Below, in pieces: positions 56,572 to 64,000 of a DNA stretch of 64,000 bases. Each line of letters starts with the position of its first letter. The first letter of the stretch is position 1. Source of the DNA: Aliitabrizicola sp041905595 (GTDB lineage Bacteria > Pseudomonadota > Alphaproteobacteria > Rhodobacterales > Rhodobacteraceae); contig JAYRKT010000015.1 in the NCBI GenBank assembly GCA_041905595.1, forward strand, positions 1 through 64,000. Reading direction: 5' to 3'. Made by a program: the position numbers and the translations under genes. The notes under the pieces were generated by a model, which saw nothing but the letters and a program-made list of their open reading frames with translations, was not told where the DNA came from and searched no databases.

Positions 56572-57314
56572 GCCGCCACCTCTGGTGTGCGTTCGGCCAC
56601 ACCGACATAGAGGTCTTCGAGGCTACGTTCGTCGTATTTTTCCGCGACGGCCTTCATGCTGTCGTGGAAGACAAGCTTTCCGTGCGCCAGAACCCCGATT
56701 GACGTGCAGCTTCGCGCCACTTCGGAGAGAAGGTGCGTGTTCATGAAGATGGTCATGCCGCGCCCGTGCAGCTTCTCGACGATCTCGCGCAGCTGGCGGA
56801 CCCCCATCGGGTCGAGGCCCGAAGTCGGCTCGTCGAGGAACAAGACTTCGGGTTGATGCAGGATCGCCTGCGCCAGGCCGACGCGCTGCCGCATGCCCTT
56901 GGAAAAGGTTCCAACGCGGCGGTCAGCGAGAGCAGAGATATCAAGGAAATCGAGCGTTTCGCGCACCACATCATTCGGGTTCGCGACGCCGGACAGGCGG
57001 GCGAAGAAGGTGAGGTTCTCGCGGGTGGTGAAGCGGTCGTAGAGACGCACGTTTTCAGGCAGATAACCGATGGCGGCGCGGACTTTCAGCGGATCGTTTC
57101 CGATGTCATATCCGGCAACTCGCGCCGTGCCCGAGGTGGGCGCGAGCAAGGTCGTCAGGAGGCGGATTGTCGTCGTCTTGCCGGCGCCGTTGTGACCGAG
57201 GAAGCCGAAGACCTCGCCCTTCGGGACGTCGAGCGACAGGGGATGCAGCACCACCGCGTCGCCGTAGGATTTGCTGAGGCCGGAGGTCGATACAGCCGAG
57301 ACGGTGTTGGTCAT
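56568..57314 (-). CDS. ABC transporter ATPase (NosF-like)
   Basis: 248 aa. Walker A GHNGAGKTT, signature FSKGMRQRVG, Walker B VLFLDEPTSGLDP and the H-loop THLLSE. NosF/ABC-2 family that drives small hydrophobic or metal-linked export, often for copper-site maturation or envelope remodelling. AAGGA before the ATG. Part of the operon with two permeases. Confidence 0.9.
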   Translation of the reverse strand: MTNTVSAVSTSGLSKSYGDAVVLHPLSLDVPKGEVFGFLGHNGAGKTTTIRLLTTLLAPTSGTARVAGYDIGNDPLKVRAAIGYLPENVRLYDRFTTRENLTFFARLSGVANPNDVVRETLDFLDISALADRRVGTFSKGMRQRVGLAQAILHQPEVLFLDEPTSGLDPMGVRQLREIVEKLHGRGMTIFMNTHLLSEVARSCTSIGVLAHGKLVFHDSMKAVAEKYDERSLEDLYVGVAERTPEVAA

Positions 57315-57385
57315 AACCGAAGTCCTTTGTGGGAAGTTGCGGTCCCGGGGTCAGCCGGGACCGCAGGTGTTTCAGGATTGGGGGA

Positions 57386-58177
57386 TCATTTCGCGCGGTC
57401 GGGCGCTGCCCGTGTGGTCATTACCAGAACCGTCCCGGCGATCACGGCGAGGAAGGCGAGGCTAGTGACAATGGTGCCAAGCCCGAGGCCACCGAACTCG
57501 GCCGGCTGCGCCAGGAAATCGCCGAAGGAGGCGCCGAGCGGGCGGGTGAAGATGTAGCAGAGCCAGAAGGCCCACATCCCGTCGAGCCCGAGTGCGAAGT
57601 AGCCGAGTGCCAGCGAAGCGATGATCAGCCCGAAGAGTACGCCCGTCCCCGCAAATCCGACGCCGAAGGCTTCGGAAATCAGGTCACCGACCGCCGTGCC
57701 AAGAGCGAACGTGAAGAGGATCGCCAGCCAGTAAAAGGCCTCGCGACGGAAGGTGAAGACCTCGTGGATTGAGAGCGTCCGTTCCACTACGAACCAGATC
57801 GCGAACGTGGCCGCGAGTGCCAGCGTGAAACCGATGGTCGATGTGAGCAGCGGGATGCCGAGCGCGTCGGTCATGTTGTCGGTGATCAGCGTACCAACGA
57901 CCGAGATCAAGACGACCGCGATCCAGTAGGCAGCGGGCACATAGGCCTTCTGGCGGAACTGCCAGAACATTGCCACGACAAGGACGGCGGTCATCAGGAC
58001 CGTCGTCGCGCCAAGGCCAAGGCCGAGGTTGACCGCAAGGAAGTCGGCGGCGGTTTCGCCCATGGTCACGGCCATGAGCTTGATCAGCCAGAAACCCGGG
58101 GTCACTTCGGGCACCCGGTTCACCCCCGCGGGCTGCGGCACGGGGCGATCGAAATCTGCAAAAGTTGCGTCGGTCAT
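57386..58177 (-). CDS. COG4705-like membrane protein
   Basis: 263 aa, about seven membrane helices arranged in two similar halves: FWLIKLMAVTMGETAADFLA, then FYWLAILFTFALGTAVGDLI, both with GxTAxDFL/GTAVGDL patterns, and a last TRPLGASFGDFLAQP. This repeated pattern is typical of COG4705 membrane-anchored proteins; substrate unknown. Between an ATPase gene (72 bp) and an exported protein (7 bp). Confidence 0.78.
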   Translation of the reverse strand: MTDATFADFDRPVPQPAGVNRVPEVTPGFWLIKLMAVTMGETAADFLAVNLGLGLGATTVLMTAVLVVAMFWQFRQKAYVPAAYWIAVVLISVVGTLITDNMTDALGIPLLTSTIGFTLALAATFAIWFVVERTLSIHEVFTFRREAFYWLAILFTFALGTAVGDLISEAFGVGFAGTGVLFGLIIASLALGYFALGLDGMWAFWLCYIFTRPLGASFGDFLAQPAEFGGLGLGTIVTSLAFLAVIAGTVLVMTTRAAPDRAK

Positions 58178-58184
58178 GATGGAT

Positions 58185-58823
58185 TCATCCGTTCAGAAGG
58201 GCCAGCGCCTGGGCCGAGAAGGCGTCGGCATGGGCGTCATCATCGGCATTGCAGCGCTCGAGCGCCTTGGATTGCAGGTCGGCGACAGTGGCGGGCGGAG
58301 TGGTGCTGCCGATCGCAGCGCGAAGTTGTCTGATCAGATCCTCGCAGGGGATCGCGCGACCGCTCTCATCGGTCACGGCGATGCCGGAGACGAATTGAAC
58401 GGGCCCCGTGGCAGCGGCTGGCACGGGGGCATCGAGCGTGCTGGACAAGGCCGCGAGCGCGGCATCGACCGTTGCCTGGTCGGGTGAGCCCGCGCGCAAG
58501 GCCGAGAAGGCCTTGTCGGCGGCCGCATCGACTGAATTCCAGGCGGCACGGTCGGCCTGTCGTAGGTCCGAGGCGTTCTGGTCCCACAGGGTTTCAAGGT
58601 CGGTGATGCGGTGTTCGGCGGCCGCGAAATCGCCGGTGGCGGCGATGGTATGGGTGTCGGTCACGATGGTCTTGTAGGCCGAAAGGTCGCCCAGACCGTG
58701 CGATTGGATTGCTGCGGAGGTCTGCTCGGCCGGCGAGATTATCATCTCGGCCAGCGCGAACCCTGCGGCCGGGACGGCGATCAGGGTCGCCGACAAGGCA
58801 AGGTTCCGAAAGGTGGAGTTCAT
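58185..58823 (-). CDS. Exported hypothetical protein
   Basis: 212 aa from ATG 58823 (AGGA upstream). Signal peptide FRNLALSATLIAVPAAGFALA, then a helical domain (DFAAAEHRITDLETLWDQNA, then SDLRQADRAAWNSVDAAADK). One Cys pair (PCEDLIRQ, ERCNADDDA) may form a disulfide. First gene of the operon, close to the palindrome at 58912. Function unknown. Confidence 0.65.
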   Translation of the reverse strand: MNSTFRNLALSATLIAVPAAGFALAEMIISPAEQTSAAIQSHGLGDLSAYKTIVTDTHTIAATGDFAAAEHRITDLETLWDQNASDLRQADRAAWNSVDAAADKAFSALRAGSPDQATVDAALAALSSTLDAPVPAAATGPVQFVSGIAVTDESGRAIPCEDLIRQLRAAIGSTTPPATVADLQSKALERCNADDDAHADAFSAQALALLNG

Positions 58824-58911
58824 GGGAGGCGTCCTGTCGATATGCGCTCGGGCCTCCAACCGAGGTCCGTAAGCGCAGTTCTGACAAAGACTTTCCCGAA
58901 GCGTCTGGCCT

Positions 58912-58935
58912 GCTTCTTACACTTTGGTAAGAAGC
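58912..58935. promoter_or_regulatory. Perfect palindrome upstream of the ABC operon
   Basis: GCTTCTTAC-actttg-GTAAGAAGC: 9-bp arms with 6-bp spacer, 89 bp upstream of ATG 58823. It resembles response-regulator or repressor operator sites. No regulator gene is adjacent, so the partner must lie elsewhere. Confidence 0.6.
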
Positions 58936-59043
58936 CGATTTTCGCGGGTCACGAACTCGGGGCTGCGGTCCCGGTATCCGGTATTCGGCGGATCATGGCC
59001 GGAGAGGACACCGAAACTGACCTTGCCTGCTCGGGATCCTCGG

Positions 59044-59618
59044 TCAGAATACCAACCCAAGCACGCGCAGGTAAACGCACTCGATCATCGTCCAAAGCGC
59101 TCTGCGCCAAGGGACTGACCTTACAATGAATGCACTAAACACTCCGAGCGCCGCGCCGCCAAGGATGTCGAGCGGGAAATGCGCACCCAGATAGACCCGC
59201 CCCCAGCCTACGGCCAACCCGATCGGCAAGAGAAGAAGGCCGAATTTCCCCAGCGGCGACATAGCAAGCGAGGCAGCGAGGCAGCGAGGGCAAAAATCAG
59301 CGTCGCGTGATCCGAAGGAAACGAGTTTTCAGGCGCATGGTTCATCAGGTTGAGTCCCAAACCGATCTCGAACGGTCTGGGCCGGTAGGCCAGAGCGCCG
59401 ATGACCTGCACAAGGCCCAGTCCCAGAAGACTAGCCGCCACTGCGTCGAGCAACGCAGGCCTTGACCGGCCCACGATCCAAAAGACGACAAGCCCGACCG
59501 CCACGAGCGGCACAACTGTGCTGGCCAACACCGACGCGACAACAACCAGCCAGCCTGGAGCGCTCGGTCCGGCGGTCAGGAGTTGAAACAGGAAAGTGTC
59601 GAGGGCCTGCATTGGCAT
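59044..59618 (-). pseudogene. PAP2 phosphatase, frameshifted by an 8-bp tandem repeat
   Basis: N-terminal frame has ALAYRPRPFE and SFPSDHATLIFAL; the C-terminal frame has GRVYLGAHFPLDIL, so all three PAP2 phosphatase motifs exist but in two frames. The break is a duplication of GCGAGGCA (59268-59275 and 59276-59283, plus strand). Deleting one copy restores one open frame. Undecaprenyl-diphosphate phosphatase (BcrC-like) activity would be expected of the intact form. The start lies just upstream of MPMQALDTF. Confidence 0.75.
59268..59289. repeat. 8-bp tandem repeat causing the PAP2 frameshift
   Basis: GCGAGGCA repeated 2.75 times on the plus strand. Repeat number changes would switch the gene on or off, because 8 is not a multiple of 3. 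Confidence 0.75.
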
Positions 59619-59649
59619 CACCTTCAGGTTGAAAACAAGCGCGGAAGTC

Positions 59650-61719
59650 TCAGGGCAGCCTCAGAACGACGGCCTGAACCGGAACAGCGGTCTGACCTGC
59701 GACCGCCGGTTCCTGTAGGTCTAATGGGGGCGCAAGCGTTGCACCGCGTGTCCGCATGTCCCGCACGACGGCGTCGCGCCACGTCACATCGGTGGCGCCC
59801 ACAGGTGCGCCGCCTTCTGCATCATTGGCCTCGTCGACACCCACAGTTCCGACAAAGGCGCGCAACCCATCGGCGGTGACGAATTCGGTGCGCCAGAAGC
59901 GGAGTTTCGGATCGGCCAGCGATGACGTCGCGCCGGGCGCACGCTGCACGAAGGCGAGATCGTTGGGCTGCCCGCGCCAGAAATGCGAGACGGTCTCGAC
60001 GGTTGGATCTTCGCTGCCGCCGACCGCTGCGAAAATTGCGTCGAAGACAAGGCCCGGGGTCGGCAGCTGCGCCGCTGTCCAGTCCGATGCGAGGACAGCA
60101 TCGGCAAGAGCGGTTTCGTCTCGGGCGAAAACGACAAGCGAGACCGGATGCACCGGCGAGCCCATCAGCGACTCGGTTTGCGCAGGGAGGCCCAATTGTG
60201 CCCGTGCAGCAGCATCTGACAGAACCTGATCAGTGACCTGGACAGGGACATTGCGCGGATGGTCATAGCGCCAGACGTTTGACGCGGCCAGCACGGCCAG
60301 TCCTGCGGCCAGGGAGAGAACCGCGACCCTCGCCCTGTCGGCGATCGGCGCCGTCGCGGCGGAGGTCTGCGACAGTCGCCATTCCGAGATCGCGATGCCG
60401 ACCGTCACCCAGAGCGCACCGACCAGCCAGCCGTTCAGGACATCGCTGAGGTAGTGCTCGATCAGGTAGATGCGGCTGACGCCGATGGCGAAGGCCATGA
60501 GGCCAGCCAGCAGAAGCGCCGTCTCGGCACGGAGCCTCCCCGCCCGCCAGACGACATACATCAGCATTCCATAGGCTGCGACCGAAGCAGCAGCATGTCC
60601 GGAAGGGAAGCTGCCAGAGGTCTCGGCGAAGACACCGAGAGGCGAGCGCGGACGCCCGAAGGCGAGTTTGAGCGCCGCAACGGTAATGGTGTTTCCGGCC
60701 ACCGAAACCGCCAGTCCAACCGCGAGCGCGCGCCGCCCTTCCGTTATCAGCCAGATCAGCGCCGCCACCATGACCGGCAGAACGACCTGCCAGCCGCCAA
60801 CTGCGGTGATGAACGACGCCACCCGGATCGGACCCGGCGACTGGAAATGGTGGATCAACTCGGACAGACGGTTGTCGAGCCCAATCAAGGGATCGCCCGA
60901 GAGAAACTCGAAGACGGAGTCGGCCCAGACGGCACCGATATAGACGAAGATCAGTGCCAAGAGGCTGAGCGTCAGCCCCGAGAACGCGTTGCGGTCGAGT
61001 CGCGCCTCGACCCAGCGTGCTGTCTCAGGGTGGTCCTCGATCCGGTGCCGCACTGCGGGGATGTCTGCGAGACTGCGCAGCGCGGCAGACATGACCGCCC
61101 ATGCGAGCGGCAGGAGTCTCAGCGCCGAATAGAGCGTGGTCCAGAGAATGATCAGCGCCAGAAGAACGACACCGGTCAAGACCGCGACCCGGGTCAGTGA
61201 TCCGCCGATCCGGCCCATGACATCGCCCAGGAAATAGCCGATCGCGACATGGGCAAGCGCATAGGGAATGCCGCCCAGGATGTTCCAGATCAGGAACTTG
61301 CGGCGGTCCATGTCTGCCATGCCCGCAACGAGTGGAACGAGCCCCGCCACCGGCCCGAGGAACCGACCGATTACCAGTGCCATACCGCCCCGCTTCTCGA
61401 AAAGTCCTTTGGCGCGGGCAAAGGCGGAGGACTCCCCGATGCGGCGGCGGCCCGGCAGGCGGTTCATGGCCAGCTTGCCGGTCCAGTAGCTCATTTCCGA
61501 TCCGAGGACCGACCCGAGCGCGACGAACCAGGCGAGATCGAAGAAGTCCAGGAGCCCGCGCTGGACGAGGATGCCACCGGCGTCCACGATCAGCGTTCCG
61601 GGAATGACGACGCCGGTGACGAAGAACGCCTCAAACATCGAGGCTAGCCCGATGAGCCAGTAACTGAGAACGCCAAGCGCCTGGAGCGAAGGGAAGATCT
61701 GGTCGAGAGACAAGTTCAT
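59650..61719 (-). CDS. DedA-PAP2-LssY fusion protein
   Basis: 689 aa from ATG 61719. N-terminal DedA/SNARE-associated domain (SYWLIGLASMFEAFFVTGVV, then RFLGPVAGLVPLVAGMADMD). Residues about 250-450 form a PAP2 phosphatase with KLAFGRPRSP, SGSFPSGHAAAS and SRIYLIEHYLSDVL. The C-terminal 220 match the LssY-like domain. The fusion suggests a lipid-flipping and lipid phosphate phosphatase role in undecaprenyl or phospholipid recycling. The gene end is 31 bp downstream of the next PAP2 start, and the start overlaps the mprF stop region. Confidence 0.85.
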   Translation of the reverse strand: MNLSLDQIFPSLQALGVLSYWLIGLASMFEAFFVTGVVIPGTLIVDAGGILVQRGLLDFFDLAWFVALGSVLGSEMSYWTGKLAMNRLPGRRRIGESSAFARAKGLFEKRGGMALVIGRFLGPVAGLVPLVAGMADMDRRKFLIWNILGGIPYALAHVAIGYFLGDVMGRIGGSLTRVAVLTGVVLLALIILWTTLYSALRLLPLAWAVMSAALRSLADIPAVRHRIEDHPETARWVEARLDRNAFSGLTLSLLALIFVYIGAVWADSVFEFLSGDPLIGLDNRLSELIHHFQSPGPIRVASFITAVGGWQVVLPVMVAALIWLITEGRRALAVGLAVSVAGNTITVAALKLAFGRPRSPLGVFAETSGSFPSGHAAASVAAYGMLMYVVWRAGRLRAETALLLAGLMAFAIGVSRIYLIEHYLSDVLNGWLVGALWVTVGIAISEWRLSQTSAATAPIADRARVAVLSLAAGLAVLAASNVWRYDHPRNVPVQVTDQVLSDAAARAQLGLPAQTESLMGSPVHPVSLVVFARDETALADAVLASDWTAAQLPTPGLVFDAIFAAVGGSEDPTVETVSHFWRGQPNDLAFVQRAPGATSSLADPKLRFWRTEFVTADGLRAFVGTVGVDEANDAEGGAPVGATDVTWRDAVVRDMRTRGATLAPPLDLQEPAVAGQTAVPVQAVVLRLP

Positions 61720-61723
61720 GAAG

Positions 61724-64000
61724 TCACTTCGCAATCAGGCCGCGCGCCGAGCCCGCTATCAGGAGGGCAACGTCTCCCATTGCGCGCATCGGCGAGATGT
61801 TGGGAGGCAGCGCCAGATAGCGCGGGCGCCAGTCCGGCTGAAACTTCTGCTTGAAGGTCCTGAGCCCCTCGAAGTTGTAGAATGCGCCGCCGTGCCGATA
61901 GATGAGCCGCCCGAACCGGTTCCACGATCGCGCGACTGACCGCTCGGACAGCCCCGAAAGCGGCGCGGTGCCAAGGCTGAATTCCAGCGCCCCTTTCGCC
62001 TTGTAGTGTTCGATGAGGCTGAGGAACATGTATTCCATGAGGCCCGAGGCCTCTTCGGGCAGATAGCGCATCAGATCGACGGCCAGGTGTGCGCCGCCTT
62101 TTGACGCCAGAATATTGGCGAAGGCGACGATGCGACCATCCCTTCGTACAACCGAGATGTCGAACAGCGCCAGGTAGTCCGGATCGAAGCGCCCGACCGA
62201 AAAACCCTTCTCGCGTCCGGTCTTGCCGCCGAGCCACGCATCCGAGATTGCACGAAGTTCGGCAATGAGTTCGGGGGTATGGGGCGATGTCAACATGGTA
62301 AACTCGTACCCGTCGCGCTGGCGCTTGCTCATCGCGGCGCGCATGGTCTTGAACCGACCGCCCGCGAGGCTGAACTCGGGCAGCCGGACGACCGCTTCCT
62401 CTCCGACCTTGTGCAACGTCAGGCCGAGTTCGACCCAGAGCCCGAGGTTGCGCGCGCTGACCTCGTAGAAGACGGGGCGCGCGTTGGACCGGGCGGCCTG
62501 GTCGGCAAAGGACCAGGCGAGTGCTTCGAACTCAGCCCGATCGCCAACCGGATCGCCGAGCGCAATCCACGATCCGCCCCGGACGGCATACATGATGAAG
62601 GCCGTGGCGGTTTCGGAAAACAGGAACCGCTTGTCGCCGGTCTGGCTCAGCCAGGCCTGCGGGTCTTCGGACAAGTCACACAGGACGGCGGCCTCGGAGA
62701 TTACTTCCGGCCGCGCCTCTACGGGCGGTTTCCGCCGGATCGGACGCGTCAGGAGGTAGATCCCGAAAAAGAACATGAGCGCGGTTGCCGCGAGCCCCGC
62801 CCGGAGCGCGCGGGGTGTGTTCGAGTCGTGCGAGAACTCCGACCACAGGTCATTCGAATACGGGACGGCCTTGTGCACGAAGAAGAAGAATGCGGCGGCT
62901 GCGACCCCAACGCCAATGACCGTCGCAAACCATCGGGTATCGAAGACGCCGGCCGTCAGGCGGCCGGGTCGGTCGAAGGCTTTCCTGAACGGCAGGAGCA
63001 GAAGTGCACTAGCCCCCAGGAAAGCCGCGTTCTCGAACCCGAAATCGTTCAGGAGCGACGCGAAAGCCCCGGCCAAGAGGGCAGCGATGGCGAACCACCA
63101 GGCCGAGGAAACCCGCCGCGCGAGACCATGCGACACGATGATAAGCGCAACGCCTGCAATCGCCGACGCGATGGTTCCGCCTTCAAGCAGAAGCACACCG
63201 ACGAGGTCGCCCTCCGCCATCGCTTCCGCGCGCACGGAAGGCAACATCGTAATGAGCAGGAGCCAGGCCCCTAAGCCGAAGGCGACGGTTGCGACGACAC
63301 CCGGCGAGAACCCGTGCAGCGTGGCAAAGGCCGGTTGCAGGGCCGGTGCCCGGGCAAGAAGACGGCTGCCGAAGCCGCTGGCCAGCCGGATCTCGTTCAG
63401 GGCGACCAGCAGGAAGGCAAGTGCGAACGGAACCAGATAGTAGACCAGGCGGAAGAGGAGCAGTGCCGCAGCTGCATCCCCGGCCGGCACCGAGGCAGGC
63501 AAGGTGCCGATGACCACCGTCTCGAAGACACCGATGCCGCCCGGAACGTGGCTCAGCACTCCGATCATGGTCGCGGCGGCATAGATGGCGACGAAGGTCG
63601 CATAGTCGGGTTTTCCGGCGGGAAGAAGAACCCACAAGGCGAACGAGGCAGCGGCGATGTCGATCAGGGTGACGACAAGTTGTCCGGTAAGGTCGGCAGG
63701 CGGCGGCAGGTGCAGTTCATGACCGCGAATGCTCAGCGAACGCTGCGAGACGGACATCCAGGCGATGAGGGCAACCGAAACCGTGGTAATCCCGGCGGCA
63801 ACGACCTGGATAGTCGATGGGGCATAGGGGAGCCAGGCACCGACTGCGCCGGGATGGACGGCCAGGGCCGCGATGCCGACGAGGGTCAATCCAGTGCCGA
63901 GGGCGATCGCAATGTAGCCAGAAACGGCGGCCACCTCGAATGCATTCAGGCCGACGGCGGAATAGATCCGGTATCGCACCGCGCCGCCGGAGATGACACT
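61724..64000 (-). CDS. mprF: MprF phosphatidylglycerol aminoacyltransferase/flippase, 5' end outside the window
   Basis: The C-terminal 758 residues are visible. Membrane flippase part (VISGGAVRYRIYSAVGLNAF, then MIGVLSHVPGGIGVFETVVI) and the cytosolic GNAT-like synthase (SWIALGDPVGDRAEFEALAW, then MSKRQRDGYEFTML). MprF adds lysine or alanine to phosphatidylglycerol and flips it, giving resistance to cationic peptides. Full length is about 850 aa, so roughly 90 residues are missing. Grouped with the DedA-PAP2 phosphatase gene on the same strand. Confidence 0.9.
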   Translation of the reverse strand, partial: SVISGGAVRYRIYSAVGLNAFEVAAVSGYIAIALGTGLTLVGIAALAVHPGAVGAWLPYAPSTIQVVAAGITTVSVALIAWMSVSQRSLSIRGHELHLPPPADLTGQLVVTLIDIAAASFALWVLLPAGKPDYATFVAIYAAATMIGVLSHVPGGIGVFETVVIGTLPASVPAGDAAAALLLFRLVYYLVPFALAFLLVALNEIRLASGFGSRLLARAPALQPAFATLHGFSPGVVATVAFGLGAWLLLITMLPSVRAEAMAEGDLVGVLLLEGGTIASAIAGVALIIVSHGLARRVSSAWWFAIAALLAGAFASLLNDFGFENAAFLGASALLLLPFRKAFDRPGRLTAGVFDTRWFATVIGVGVAAAAFFFFVHKAVPYSNDLWSEFSHDSNTPRALRAGLAATALMFFFGIYLLTRPIRRKPPVEARPEVISEAAVLCDLSEDPQAWLSQTGDKRFLFSETATAFIMYAVRGGSWIALGDPVGDRAEFEALAWSFADQAARSNARPVFYEVSARNLGLWVELGLTLHKVGEEAVVRLPEFSLAGGRFKTMRAAMSKRQRDGYEFTMLTSPHTPELIAELRAISDAWLGGKTGREKGFSVGRFDPDYLALFDISVVRRDGRIVAFANILASKGGAHLAVDLMRYLPEEASGLMEYMFLSLIEHYKAKGALEFSLGTAPLSGLSERSVARSWNRFGRLIYRHGGAFYNFEGLRTFKQKFQPDWRPRYLALPPNISPMRAMGDVALLIAGSARGLIAK

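Noticed and set aside
1..64000. CRISPR arrays, rRNA and tRNA genes
   Set aside because: No regularly spaced direct repeats, no rRNA-like sequence and no cloverleaf found by eye; a covariance-model search would be needed to exclude a tRNA remnant.

Overview
This is a GC-rich window, with codon use and gene families typical of an alphaproteobacterium of the Rhodobacterales (Rhodobacter/Paracoccus/Roseobacter relatives). It is almost entirely accessory DNA: gene tails, insertion-sequence debris, a restriction-like defence cluster, mobile-element core genes, tyrosine recombinases and metal-resistance operons. I saw no rRNA, tRNA or CRISPR array. Whether it sits on a chromosome island or a large plasmid cannot be decided from the window.

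Positions 1-2530 hold a haloacid dehalogenase gene, then debris: C-terminal tails of an integrase, an alpha/beta hydrolase and a nuclease-like protein, and the left end of an IS66 element. The IS66 tnpB runs directly into the middle of an SNF2 helicase gene. From 2531 to 11225 lies a tightly coupled plus-strand operon: truncated SNF2 helicase, DUF4391, Mod-like adenine methyltransferase, AlbA_2/GHKL ATPase, Res-like type III helicase-nuclease and a possible small ORF. A separately promoted pair follows (an unknown 233-aa protein and an XRE-ImmA/IrrE protease).

Positions 13429-29845 carry the conserved backbone of an integrative or plasmid-like element, mostly on the minus strand: DUF2493, toprim primase-like, a 1453-aa methyltransferase-strawberry-notch helicase, a TacAT-type toxin-antitoxin pair, several small conserved proteins, RadC and DUF932. 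An SOS (LexA) box lies upstream of a divergent 98-aa gene. A 3.4-kb Tn554-like element with two recombinase genes and short inverted ends has split a DUF6915-like gene. A further 754-aa recombinase gene follows at 31434-33698.

Positions 33788-53665 form an island bounded by two directly repeated 1.2-kb copies of a divergent ssb/H-NS module; the second H-NS copy is frameshifted. Inside are a MerR-controlled Zn/Cd/Pb P-type ATPase unit, a copper-handling operon (SCO, PCuAC, SCO, DUF411) behind a second MerR-type promoter, a CsoR/RcnR-type repressor with an NreB-like exporter and a HupE-like permease, a sulfur-responsive set (DsrE, MFS, sterol desaturase, ArsR-rhodanese), and a ChrB-MFS unit with its own palindrome.

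Positions 54029-64000 hold a minus-strand operon for a calcium-binding-repeat secreted protein, two ABC permeases, an ABC ATPase and two membrane or exported proteins. It is followed by an envelope-lipid set: a PAP2 phosphatase broken by an 8-bp tandem repeat, a DedA-PAP2-LssY fusion, and mprF, which runs off the window end.
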